From Ectobius pallidus (taxonomy: Eukaryota; Arthropoda; Insecta; Blattodea; Ectobiidae): a stretch of 64,000 bases of DNA. The translations under genes and the position numbers were made by a program. Location: contig CAXKWD010000005.1 in NCBI GenBank assembly GCA_964059195.1, positions 137,407,686 to 137,471,685 of the forward strand, in the 5' to 3' direction. This document shows, piece by piece, positions 1-13,900 of this stretch; position 1 is the stretch's first letter, and each line of letters opens with the position of its first letter. The notes under the pieces are model-generated. The model ran no database searches and was not told the DNA's origin. It was given only the letters and a program-made list of their open reading frames with translations.

Positions 1-459
1 TAACTGATTTGTTTCTTGAAAATCTTAAATGCCTACCACTAAATTCATAATGCATAATGCAACGATTCCTTATGCTTATTTTTACTTTTGTGAATCCTGT
101 TTCAATACACTACATTATTTCACCTTTAATTTTCTGTTTTTTTTTTTTTTGTCCATTTACTGGCCGCTTTTATAGTTTTAAATGCATGATTTACTATCTG
201 TGGCTACAGATAATGTCTGTATGCAAGAAAGATAAAATAAGAAGACAGCATGATTAAATTATATATATTACTCATGCTCATTTCATCAATATTTCTAAAA
301 CTAATTATTGAATTATTTGCCACTGTTCGAAAGGTTTTCATAAACACATCACCATAATCCTACACTGGTTGTAATTCTATGAAACATTACGAAATTCGTC
401 ATTCATATATTTATGCATCAGAGAGTAGAAATGTTATTTCCAAAGTGCCATAAACACTT

Positions 460-1110
460 TATTGTTATGGTTTGGTAATGAGATTAAAATCATATTGGGT
501 TGTACTGTTAAGCTTGATCAATAAAATAACTACGGTATGTAATACCTTCCCTTCACCTGGGTGACCTGGGTTCGATTCCCGGCCGGGTCGGGGATTTTTC
601 AGTAGTGAGAAATGTCTTTCCCGGGTTCAGGACTGGTTGTGTGTGTGTCCTTAGGTTTAAGTAGGTAGGGGACTGGCGCACCCGGTAACAAATCCGCTGT
701 GAATATCCCCTTACGGGATCACCAGGGGTTGCTTGCAAACCTGAGGAATAACTACTAATAACCTATGAAACCAATATGAGTTGTTCTTATTGCACTAAAT
801 TTCCTGCCCTCTTTCCAATATTACAGTGTTCCTAATTTTAATGAAAATAAATTGTCCAAAATATGTTGTACAAACTTTCTCGCAAGTATGTGTTAAAAGA
901 TAGCTCAGAAATGTAAATTCCCTTCTCAATTTAAAAAAAAAAAAACCTTGGCGTTAGGTTACATTGAACCATCTTAAGGGGAATCTTGATTGTAGAGTTA
1001 TATTCTTGGCCTAGAAAAAAATAAAAGAAGTTGAGAAGAAAGGTTTTATACAATTATAGGTATTTTATTATTATTGAGATGTCAATAGTAATAAAGCAGC
1101 ATATCTGTCA
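460..1110 (+). repeat. Dispersed repeat F, interrupted copy
   Basis: The segments 470-550 and about 930-1100 resemble two better copies at 59270-59520 and 62860-63090. Shared pieces are TTGGGTTGTAC, TCAATAAAATAA, GGTTACATTGAACCATC and GGGAATCTTGATTGT. In this copy a SINE head and a 120-bp unit split the repeat in two. The class is unknown. The sequence before base 460 is AT-rich with nothing recognised. Confidence 0.45.
553..745 (+). repeat. tRNA-headed SINE fragment
   Basis: It opens with a B-box-like TGGGTTCGATTCCCGGCCGG and continues into a body with a TG run and an AGGTTTAAGTAGG piece. The A-box half is missing, so the copy is 5'-truncated. It lies inside repeat F. Confidence 0.5.
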
Positions 1111-1736
1111 AATGGCACAGATGTGACTTACGTTTAAATGTTAAATGTAAAAAGATTAGAGAGTTTATCTTTGTTTTAAAATCACAAAGTACAGTAACTG
1201 AAGTAAATGTTTGTCTTTTTCAAAGTAGCAATGTTTATGAAGAATAGTGAGAATTTATCTGTATTTGAAATCACATTATGTACTAACATAGTAAAAGTTT
1301 ATTTTAGTTGCAATTGAAACACTATTTTGAAAACAATAAAATGTAGTAACTCTAGTTAGAGTTTTACTTATTTGAAAGTAACATTTCCACAGCAAGTGTA
1401 GTGTAAGAGTATCATTACCAAAATGATAAATTATAGTAATGTTACAGTATGGCACCAATAATTAAGTTTTATTTGAAAATAATAAAATATGGCGATTGCT
1501 GCAAAACTTATGAATGTAGATAATTTACAGACTTGCAAGAAATTTTAGATATCAGGTGAATTAATGCCATAAAGATCATGCATTAACTTTGGTTTCTCTT
1601 GTTCTTTCGACCACATTAAACAATCCTGTAGAAAAGTTATCATCTGTATAAAACTGCATGAAATATGTGTTTCCTAATTGATGAATTTTATATTTAGTAC
1701 TTTTACTTAAAGCCTTGAATGTGTTACATATCATTT

Positions 1737-1971
1737 TTATTTTACTTTGAGCCCATTTGAAAGACTACAGATGAATTGTGCTTCGCTTTGAACAGACTCA
1801 GATGCACTGTAGCTTCTTCCAAGGATGTCACTTCCGACTCTTCCACGGTTTCCAATTTTATTTGGAAGTAATGTGATCATAGCAATTAGTCCCAAGACTG
1901 CTGAACTTCCGCATACATATGCTATGATATCGCGATAATAATGTGGACATAATCCACTTGTGGCACATTTC
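1737..1971 (-). CDS. MFSD12: MFSD12-like coding exon 8 and stop
   Basis: The final coding exon (235 nt including TAA at 1739-1737) codes the last helix, around [21 protein letters not shown] serine-rich cytosolic tail follows. The acceptor reads TGTTACAG. An AATAAA overlaps the stop codon, and no clear downstream polyadenylation site was decided. The open frame extends upstream past the acceptor to 2072, but that part is intron. Confidence 0.86.
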
Positions 1972-4900
1972 CTGTAACAGAAATACTTATTATCTGTGTG
2001 ATAATTAAGTGTTGAATTTAAAAAATCGCTTCTTAGTGTATTTTTATATTTTAAAATAAAACTACTGACCAAATTTAATATTTATAAGTTCAGCAGTGTT
2101 TAATAAGTTAGTCAGGACATATTTTATATACATTACAGGCATAATATTATATATTATAAGGCATACACATAGAATCAAAAAAAAATAGGAATGTTAGCAA
2201 GTAAAATATACGTAATTATATTTGACCAAAGAAAAGTATTACTATACTAACTTATTTGAACATCAATTTTATTCTAAAAGTACTGAAAAAATAGAGGGGA
2301 AAATAGACTTAAACCATAGGAAAATAAATTAAACTTACAAATCTTCTATGATCATAACAGAAATCCCGTTAAGCACTTTGTCAGCAAAAGTAACTGTACC
2401 ATATACAAAGGCACCATTTTCATTATTTTCACCAATTAGATCAGCTGTAATGCAAAGGCTTGTCACCATTGTAATAGAGCTACCTGCACCTGAAAGAAGA
2501 AAATGGAATTGTAATTTTTATTCATATATCAGTTAACTAAACTTCCTCCAATTCACAGTTGTTGAAGTGAAAAGCATATCATACAAAATAAAAGTAGTCA
2601 GTGGACAAATTACAATAAAATTACAATTGAATGATAATGAAATAATCTGGTTACATATCAAAATAAAGCTTCGGTTATTAGGAACCCATGTCATCTATGT
2701 ATTTATCTCATTCGATTGTGTAATGCTAAATGCACAGATATGTAGAGATAGATCGGCAATGGTGTATGCTGTACTATTGGCAGCAGTGAGGCCATGGTGA
2801 GCAGCTGTTATGCTATAATAATTTGGCAGTCCACACATCAGCGTAAGAAACTTGTTTTGACAAATAAAATTTCAAATATGTTTTTATGGACAGAAAACAA
2901 ATTAAATCCAAATAATAAAATAGAGATAATGTTTTACAGTCCAGTAATAACCTATGAAACCAATATGAGTTATTCTTATTGCACTAATTTTCCTGCCCTC
3001 TTTCCAATATTACAGTATTCCTAATTTTAATGAAAATAAATTGTCCAAAATATTTGTACAAACTATCAGAATGCTATAAAATCACACCTGGCTTGCACCG
3101 AATCAAAATTGTGTTTTTAGTCAATACACATTTACATTATTTCAATTTCTAAACAAGTTATACTGTATAAAATAATGGGTTTTCATTCTGTTTACTGGCA
3201 GCATGTGATGTATTAATCATGCCTTATGTGTCCAGTAATGAGCTGACTATTATTCCATAAAATTGCATATCGTGAACCTTACCCATCATGCATAAACATT
3301 TAAAAACATTCTATAAACCCGGCTTTGATGTGCATTTTACAATTAAAATATGCTGCCTGGGGGAAAAACAAAATCAGATTCAGTTCCCTAGCTCAAAAAA
3401 CCCTAAATCAAACTCGCAACATATGAATGGAATACCAAACCCAAAAAAACAGTGAGTTTTTTCCAAATCATTCAACGTTTTTCATTTAGGCATGCATTTA
3501 TGATCCCTCTCTGACCTCCTATGTAAAAAAAGAAATCAGATCTCTGCAAATGGTAAACAAATGAATCAAGATGGCAACCGAACAGGGTTACCTTCAAAAT
3601 TGAATACAGTCTTGTTGAATGTTCACGGATGTACAAGCTCAAAATACATGTTAGATAGAAGATTATGTTCTGTTTAAAGTTTGTGTAGGAAGTTTTCAAA
3701 GTTGCTATCTGAAGTTTTGTATAATATAGAAATGGTAACAATATTAGCATTTACTAATTACCGACATTTAAAATTCTTTAACCCGATTTAGGTTATATAA
3801 AATAAATAACTACATTCTTTTGTTTTAACATGACCATAGATTTTCCTACAGTATACACTAACTAACTTGAAGCTGTTTATATGAATTGTGCTTATTTGTT
3901 ACTTATTTTGCCAGTCATATAAGCTCTTCATGAATAAATAGCAATTATATAGTCTGATATGTAAATGCATTGAAACTTACCAAGGAAAATGGCAACTCCA
4001 TAGATGCAAAAGGTAAGGATACTTGGTGCCATGAAGTATCGAATCCACAAGCAGCCGCAAATGCTTATAATCACCCCAATTAAATAGCTTATCTGTAGAA
4101 AAAGAAAAATTTAGTAATTAAAAAGAACGGTTTTTTATAGGCATGCTTTGTTGTTCATTATGAATTAGAAGGTATGCAAAACAAATAAGTTAGCACCAAG
4201 TTTATATACATAGTATGTAGATTCTCTATCAATACTCAGAATTGTGAACCAGAGATTACATCTTCCCTACCTATACCAATTTTTTTTTATGACCCACTAA
4301 GGGTTTGCATTACCAAGGGGATGGAGGGGATTTTGGCCTCTAGTTGTATAATCTCGCCTGCTTGTGATAGAAGAATCTCCGTACCTCCCAGGGAAATAGT
4401 TTTACCCCTCAACAACAAACAGTGATAATACGAAGGGTTTGGTTCTATTGCCCAACACAACTTCTCCAGACAACTCGCTTGCCAATCACAGATTGCCCAA
4501 CATCACAACAGGTCAACAACATTATTTCCTAAAAATATTCTCAGTTCAACAACAAAGAAATGACATTGACTATTATTTGTTTATTTATTCATTACTTAGT
4601 TATTATTAAAGCTTGAAAATTAAACAAACATTACAACAAACTTACAAATTGACTTCTTAAACTTACAACTTGAAATCCACAGAATCATTATGACATTACA
4701 ATTCAATATTGTGAGTCATTCCTTTTAAGAAATTCGTTTAAAATATGTTCTATTGTTTCTAAAGGATTCTTTTTTCATGATCGATATTTTGCTTTTTTGG
4801 CAACATAGGGGGCATTCCATTGACACTTCTTTGGTTCTCCTTTTCACTTGAATTTACCAATGTGAGATTTACCAGCTAAGGATTAGAGTCTTCTATGCCA

Positions 4901-7900
4901 AGCCTTAACTTTATTTTGAGTTCTAGGAAGTTGTATAAAACTGCTGAATGGCAATTTTGTATCTCATTCATACATTCTGTATGTCACTCCTGTTTCTATC
5001 TTTATAACTTTACTAATGTATTAAACTTGACACAGCCAATATAATGCATCTGTATTACTCATACGATATTTAATAAATAAACTTTGTTGGGGCAAACATT
5101 GATGGGCTCTCGAGATATCGAGTACATGCACATCAGGCAGTTGAGCTGCTTTAACTAAAAATTAAAATTAGTAATTAGTTAATTACAATGCAAATGAAAG
5201 AGATGTTTTAGCTGGAGTTAGCTAAATATAGCTTGCTTATTAATCAAAAAAGAAAACCAATTTCAATCTCTTTCAATGCAGTTTATGTTTGCCAGGTATC
5301 TTATTATTCTGAACACCTGGGATATTGCGAATTCAGTTGTATCATGTTTATGTAATTTATATGGCATAGATAGACATCTAATCGATGAATATTGTTTTGA
5401 TGACTCCTGTCTGCAGAACCTACTACATTTGAAAAAAATCTCACTTGACTTATTTTTAATATCAGTATTTTATATTATTAGAAATAGGAGCTTCTTTCGG
5501 GATGCTTGGAGTAATATATCCAGACATTTCGTTCACTGCTGTGGTGGAAAAAAAATATTGCCATCTAGGTCAATCTGACAAGTTAGCGGTACCATAGCTG
5601 AACATGTGATTATACAGTTTCAGGACACCAGTATTATTTCTTATATTCTCTTTTACCATGCTCAGCTGCAGCGAGAGGTCACTGAGATTTTCAAACACCC
5701 CAACAATTTTAATAAGAAAGAAGAATCACTAAAATTACACAAAACTTGACATCCAGTCATTAAAGATCTAAAAAGAATCCACCCAATCAGAACCTTCCAG
5801 CAACAGAGATACACACACCACTCCCATTGAGCTGTGATATCTTTCGAGAAGACTCTTAGTAATAAGCAGGTAACATCACTCCCTACTGGCCTCTGCCCCG
5901 CCCACTGTCTGGTTGGGGAAGGGTTCAACTGGTATAAATGTAAGCTCCAGGAATTTGCATGAGAACATTGATACTTCCAAACTGAAAACTTCGACCACTT
6001 AGGATGTCCATCGCACTATGGACAAAATGTCTGGATACACTACTCCAAGCAGACCATGGCAAAACAGTTTGAAAAAGCTTCTAATTCTAATAATATGGAC
6101 CCCGGCCATGAAAGCCTACGCTTATTCAGCATTTTATAATTATAAAACTTACCTTACTACCGTAGATGTTGCTGAGGTACTTGATACCAAGAGCTGCACA
6201 AAACGATGCCACGTATGATACTAAAGGAACGCTTGCAAGAAGTTCTGCTCCTTCCTTTAAGGTCTCATTTAAGTACAGCGGCATGTATACAAGGCTGATG
6301 GTTAAAAAGAGTCGACTAGTAACGTAGGAAATTCCAACTTGGAACAGAGTTGGAGTTCTGAAGTATTGTAGACATTTATTCATATGACTTCTTTCATGAT
6401 CTATTATTATTAAGCCCATGGGTTGTGTATTCACCTTTCTTAAGCCACAATGGAAAAGGCAATTGGTGATGAGTCCTAGGATGACACCTAATATAACAAC
6501 ATCCTGAAATAAATTAATAAATAAACAAATAAATAAATAAATAAACTGCACCTGTAACAATTAATATATTACTCTATTAACTTACCCAGTGAAAATAGTG
6601 TTTTGACTTTTATGTTCGATAAATGTGGCGCATTTAGAAAAGATCTGTAATTTATTTATTTATTCATTCATTCATTCCTGAAGACGTGCAGGACTGGCAT
6701 AGGATAACAATAATTGTTTTCTTAGAATAAACATATAGAGATTAGGTTAGGTTAGATTAGATTGCGTTTATTCCCCATTAATTTCAGGACAGAAAAAACA
6801 GTAATGATATAACAAGTTACTAATTACTAAAACTAATAGCTCACAATTTATTATATACTTGCTTACTTATTCAATGGCAATAGACAATAAACTCCTAAGC
6901 AAGCTAAAGGAATATTATCTATTTTATAGATCCTGGAGGTTCATCGCAGCCCTTACATGAGCCTGCCATTCAACCCTATTCTGTGCTAACTCCATCCAGC
7001 CAACCCTCACAAATTCTACTTCCCATAAGTCTATTTTAATATTGTCCTCCCACCTGTGTCTAGGTCTTCCAAGAATTCCTTTCCCTTGAACCTCCCAGTC
7101 AATATTTTTGAGATACCGGTATGCCTTTCCTCTCCCATGAACGCAACATATCCAACACATTTCATCCCCCATGATTTAATTATCCTTACTATTTTCAGTG
7201 AATAGTAGAGGTTCTTCATTATGCAGTTTTCTGAAGACCCCAATTTCATCTCTCTTAGGCCCGAATATTTTCCTAAGCACCCTGTTTTCGAACACTCTCA
7301 GATTATGTTCTTTCCTAAGAATAAGGGACCATGTCTGACATCCATATAATATAACTGGCAGGATTATTATTTTAAAAATTTTTATTTTTAGATTTCTGAA
7401 CAGAAATTAGATTAGAGAAGTCAAACGTTTCTGAATTGCATAATTACGATTATTTAAAGCTAATACAGATTTTAAAATAAGAACAATAAATTAAATTGTA
7501 ATGATAATGCTGTAGCATATTCAACTTCGGTGAGAAATTATTTGGCAATGTATCAGCTGCACATTGGACATGAAGAAGATTGTAAAGAACTAGAGACTAG
7601 CTTAAATATAAAGCATCCTTAATTTAAGAGTTCCATGGTATATGACATAAGAAACAGGAGCATTCTTCTGTTCTTTTAAAAAAGTCTTGTCTGATAAAAT
7701 TGTGAATTGGAATTTTGTTATACAACATAAACATAGTAGGCTACGTTTATCTCAGATGAAATCCCAAAGAGCCTAATGGCTCATGCTCAGTGATAAACAA
7801 AGATCCAAATCATGATTAGGGATACATGGAATTGTTTTAAAATATGACTGAATGATTTACAAGTGATTGGTTGAACTTTAACTTGCTTTTTCTCTAAACT

Positions 7901-10900
7901 TAAAAAAGTGGCTTAGACTACTGTTGCGCTGACCCCCTTCTTTGAAACAAGAATTATTTATGTAAGCACATTAAACTTGTTTCAATTATTTTCATTTTCC
8001 AATTGAGCAATATCTGCATGTCTGTCAGCACAAGAAAAAGCATGGAGGTCACATCATTTCACTCTACACAAAATAGATTATACACCTGAAAATGACGAAT
8101 TAACGTCAAAACGCATCGTGAAGACTACAGCTGGAATTTTAGCATAGAACACACATAATTATGAAGAAATGGTTGTATTTTAATATTTGTAAGATATTTT
8201 AATTGTTATTAATAGGACACCAATTGTTAATGATTTTAAACAAGTAATGTATATTACAATTTGATTACATGGATTTTATACCATGATGGTTTTAGAATAA
8301 TTTGTATGACAATTTTAGAATAGTTTTTATAATTTGTATTATTGCTGGAATGACAAAAATAAAAACATATTAAACTTACCCTGAACTTATAAGCATCATT
8401 TGGTCCAATTTTGTCTAAACCAATTCCTTTTGTAGCATGAAATACACTCCATGTAATTATGTATACAGCTACACTGGAACATACGGTTGCAGTGTACCTG
8501 AAATAAAATAACCACACAAGAGAAAAATTAACAATTTTTCTAAAGAAAACTGTTTATAGTAATGTGTAATACGTGATCCTTCAGCTATCATCCTTAAAGG
8601 AGCCCGAAACACAAAATGCATGTTGATCTTAAAATAATCTTCATAATGAATAGTGCAGATTGGTGTTATTATTGTTGCGGAACGATGCTCCGTTTGTTTG
8701 CAATACGAGGAAATATAATTCCCCGTGACGTCACTGGAGCTCAGCGGCCACGCGCGCCAGTTACCTGCAAGCAGTGGTGGGATTGGAATATGCTGGTTCA
8801 GTCAGTTCTAGTTCAGTGTAATAACAATTTTTCTTAGTGTTTCTTTTCGAGTTTTATAGTCTTATTAATTCATTGGAAAAATGCCATTCTGTAGTGTGTT
8901 TGATTGCAATATAAAAGGTGAATCTAAAATGCTGGGAACATGAGAGAGAAAGATGTTTACATTCATTGAAGACAGATGATAAACGTGTATGGTTAGCAGG
9001 AGACGGTCAGTACGACTCCCCTGGGTTTTCAGCAAAGTATTTGATTTATTCAATGATGGATTTAAATTCCGGAAAAATAATCGATTTTGAAATGTTACAA
9101 AAGGAGATGGTGATAGGTGATTTAGAAAAGGCTGCCTGTGAACTTTTAATGAACCGATTAGCAGAACAGGAAAAAAGTAATATCAGCATCTTTCTTTCTG
9201 ACAGACACAAAGGTGTCAGGCATCTATTAAAAACGAAGTACCCCAGTATTGAACATGAGTTTGATGTTTGGCATATGTCGGAAAGCCTCATGAAGAAACT
9301 AAAAACTCATGAAAAAAAATTCCGAATATATTCGCTTGGAAGAATAGCATAAACAATCATTTGTGGTGGTCTGCTCAGACTTGCAAAGGGGACAGCGATA
9401 TTTTGATTGAAAAACGTATTTCTATTTTCAATCACATAATGAATTAGCATAAGTGGATGGAAAATGGGATATGGAAATTCTGTGAACACTACGTTCTCTC
9501 AAAGGAAGACGAAAAAAGAAATCTTGGATTAATGGATTTTCAAGTTAATATAAAATACTTGCTAAAATTATTTTAGATAAGACATTCTTAAAAGATTTGC
9601 CTCACATCAGACATTGTTATATTCACACTGGCAGTTTGGAAAGTTACCATAATCTCAGGCTTAAATATGCCCCGAAAAGAATACATTTATCATATCATAT
9701 AATTATCATATAATGTAGGTCCATAATTACAATTTCGGATCATAATTCTAATGTAAATAAAGATAAGATTGGGGTTAAAACACAATACTCTAAAACCCTC
9801 TGCATCGTGGGCACTCAAGAATAAATATGAAAAATCAAAGATTGAATGGAAACTTGAAATAATTAATAAAATTAAAAGTAACGTACAAACACAAGTTCGA
9901 GGATCATCACCAGAGGTTCAAGAAATTGATCTATCACTGCCTAAAAACATTGCTCCAACACCTTGTCCATCATATGATGAACTAAGAAAAAGGCACTTCT
10001 CAAGATTCCAATAGGTAAGGAGGGTTTAATTAACTTTTGGAACTAAACAAGAATTTTGTTCGATAAATTAAAGTTAAAACTGAAATTTTGAATGTTTTCG
10101 ACTTCTACTTTTACAGCTTGAAGCCCACGTACACAACTCTTGGTTCTGGAAATGTATTTCTTATAATGTTGACTACACACGATGGAATTACCACTCTTCT
10201 TTTATATCCAATGGCAGTCCATGAATTGACCCAGGCTGTGAACTGCTTATAACTAGGGTTCGGATGTTTATGACCTAAAAAAGTGGAAAATATGACTGCA
10301 AATATGCCCTTAAAAATGACTAAATATGACATAATAAAATAACGTATTTTTTAAAAAGAAATGTTGCAATTCAAAACGTATCACATGAATTCTATCAGTT
10401 AATCACTTTTTAACAATTTATTGATTTACAGTTTTACTTGTAATTAACTTCTATTTTTAAAGAATTTGTTCCTGCTTGCTCGCTTCATCAACTCCAAATA
10501 CTCGTAATATTTTGTATACCTTGCGTGTCCCTATAAAATATGAACAACTGCATTAATTTTAAAATTTAAGTCAATATTAATTTGGCATAAATTTGCCATA
10601 AATTAATTAAATAAATATCAAATTTAACTCTACCATGTAGTACATACACTGTATAATTGCGGTCTTTTACCGAATTTATGACTGAAAGATGACGTTAATT
10701 TACAAATATGGCCAAAATATGACCAAGTCCACAAAAAAGCTCAACATATGACTTTATATGCAAAATAAAAACTATCCGATTAGGATAACAAGCGTGCAGT
10801 TTGTGTTTGAGCGAGAATTGAGGTCAGGATAAAAATATGACATGTCATAAACATCCGAACCCTACTTATATGATACGTATAGCCAAGTCTTAGCTGCTGA

Positions 10901-13900
10901 ATTAGGAGAGGTTAGTTAGTTAGTTAGTTTTTTTTTACGCTTTGTTTTCGCTGCTAAATACTTGTGTCTTGTAATTGTTAAAACATCCAGGTATAAAATT
11001 AGTTTAGTGAAATTTGGGTTTTGCATTACACATAAAAATTCATCCTTCTTAACTAATTTTACATTTTCAAACTCCCAACAGCATACATTTTCGTAATCTC
11101 TACACTTGCACCAAAACACTGATCCTGGACGCATTTCCATATTTATGTTTGCGGTATCAGAATCATTGTCTGAATTACTGTTATTTATTTATTTATTTAT
11201 TGTTTAATCCTCTGAGAAAATACATGTTATCAGCATTTGTTCTTTCGGGCTCAAACTGGAAGGGGAGAATTTCATTTAAAGCCGTAATAGACTTTCAAAA
11301 CAGTTGAATGAGCGAAAACTGCGGTATGAGATGTCGATTCTATGTAAGCGCACGCTGAGAGTTCAAGCTCCAATGACGTCACGCGACAATGTTTAATTCC
11401 TCACAACTCACGGAGTATTGCTTCTATAATGGTGGGATAAGGTTCATTATGTTTTATTTTTGTTTCTGTACAACTAGCAGCACAGAATGAAAAATGCATT
11501 TTTGTGTTTCGAACCCCTTTAACAATATCTGAAAGGTTACAATTTTGTTCAAGTTGGAAATTCTAATAGCACCAAGCCTTATCAACGAATAAAATCCTCT
11601 TAAAGCTCAGTCTATGAGAGCCAGGGACATACTTAGGCACATAGGCAGCCTATGTGGACTAGGCATCAGGTTAGGTTGGCAGATTTGAAGGGGTGGTTTT
11701 TAAGCTGTCGATTTCAAGATGCACTTCTATTTATTTATTTTTGTATTTTCTTACACTTTTAAGTACTGGTATCTTTTTACTTATTTATCTGAATTTTTAT
11801 TTCTTTCTCTACTTTTTTATATAATATTATAGAATAAGCTCAGAATACAAAGTAATATGTGCCACTAGATCATTAACACTGTAAAAAAATATAATTTTCA
11901 CTTGTGTCGCATGCTGCAAAACCAGGTTTACTAACATATAAGGTCTATTACTCCACACAAAGGTCTTGAATTTAGACTGAGGGATGCAGAGTGATAATCA
12001 CTGCCATTTGATATCTACAAGTGATGTCTGATTTGTTTAAATTTATATACTGAAAAGAAGAAAAATGTTCTGGAATATGCATAAATGAGACTGATTGTTT
12101 GATGATTGGTTTTGCAGATGAAATTCTGGATGATTTGTCTACATATCTTGAGTCTGAAAATGAAGAAGAGAAAGAAGAGGAGATATTTGATGTCAGCCCT
12201 GATTCAACTAACCTACAAGTCAGTTTTCTGGAATTTACACTTCATCAAATCCCTTGAGAAGTTCATCAATGAGTAAGTAAGACAACATTGTTAATTATTT
12301 TTTTGTAATAGTTGAATATGAAGTAAAACAAAATGAGATGAGGTTCTCGTACAAGCCATACTGTAAAATTTGAAACTATCTTATAGTGTCGTCACCCAGC
12401 TCTGTTTATTATATTCCTGCTGTTTGCATTTTCCTTAGATAAAGCGTGAATTTTGGGTGTAGCAAAATGCGCATTTGTCCAGAATGGCATATTAATGATA
12501 GGAATACTTACAAAACTTATGAAATAACTAGCAATTCGTGCTAGCTAAAATTTAGCTAGATTCATAATGTTGGTATAATTCTTTTCTTTTAATGATTTTC
12601 TATTGTGGGATGTAGTGCATCTACAGATACAAAACTGCGACGCGAATGATATTTCATTTTGTTGCCATAAAGTATTTTATAAAAATACATAAAGTATTTT
12701 ATAAAAATACTTTTCATGATTTCTCAAAAAGGGCTCTAACAATTTTATTTACATTTTGCACATGAGTGATTAAACTAAAGGTTAAAATTTTCATTTTTTT
12801 TGCTTAAAAATTCTCTGAACAATATTAATAAGCCAGCCATCATTTGCATAAACTCAAGCTTTAAGTCTTTGTATGGTGAACGATAAATCTATGGATGAGG
12901 CTGAAACAACTGAATTTGCACTCCCTGCAATATAACTTCTTATCCGACATTAGGATTTCAAGTGAGAAAGTCATATTACCCAAGCCAAGGGTGAAGAAAG
13001 TTATATGTAGGGCTGGGAAGTTGAGGAAAAATATTTTTCTTTTGAAGTGCTTGAAAATGAGACTAACATAATATATGTTCATTTTGGGTCAATGGAGGTC
13101 AGAAAATAGCTGTTTTTACTATCCTTTTTTAGTATTTTTTATTTGTTGGTCCTATTTTAGCTTTATATGTCTTAAAGGCTTTATTTGTTGTTTCACTATA
13201 TTTTTAATAAATTTTTATGATTTTTCTCAATTTGACCCAGCACCAATGATTCAGTGCCATATCATGACAATGACCTCGAGCAGACAATAAGGTTGTGTAC
13301 AAATTGACTTCAGTTTGTGGAAGAAAGTCAGACTGTAAACATACCTAAATTGAAGTCTAGTAAAATTTCTTTTTTGCGGAAGCTTGTGTCTGAATTTGGA
13401 ATGGGTGTATTTTCCAATGATGAAGTATACTGCAAGGTGAAAGTAGTGAAGAAAAGCATTTCCATATGCAACAGCATGTTGGGCACGAGAAACATATGAC
13501 AGTAGCTTCCCAGGCTGAGGAGAAAAGGAAATCAAATCTTCTGTTGAGGCATATCAGCTCCAATTTACAAAATTTTTTCACTAATTTGCAACACAATTCT
13601 ACGTTATTTTTTTGCAGTTATTAGGTCATATTATAGGTCTTTTTTTAGGTTAGGGTGGTCTAGAGGTAGCGTGCCCGCCTCTGGATCCGAAGGTCTCGGG
13701 ATCAAACCCTGCCGCACTCGATGGGTTTTTCAGGACATAAAAATCCTGGGCATAGAGTCCTCCGGGAGGGACTTTAAGCTGGGGGGCCCATGTCATAGAT
13801 TTACGGCACGTAAAAGAACTCAAAGCCAAAATTAGAGCCTCAGGACAAAATTTCTCGGCCCTTTCACGTCCAAGCAATACCTTAGTTTCCAGAGGGGGGT

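Larger units (their letters stand above)
8598..11518. mobile_element. Kolobok-like DNA transposon, decayed, with TTAA duplications
   Basis: The ends are inverted repeats: AGGAGCCCGAAACACAAAAT at the left, and the reverse complement of the right end AGGGGTTCGAAACACAAAAA. Both continue into ATGCAT. The flanks are TTAA at 8594-8597 and at 11519-11522. A second inverted block (GTGACGTCAYTGGAGCT) lies inside each end near 8726 and 11378. A TTAA target duplication plus the transposase motifs described separately point to the Kolobok superfamily. The element sits in MFSD12 intron 3 and carries a nested MITE at 10254-10864. Confidence 0.75.

Noticed and set aside
12119..12258. Acidic frame after a splice-like TTTTGCAG in MFSD12 intron 3
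   Set aside because: MFSD12 phases join perfectly without it, it ends in a stop, and no family match was seen.
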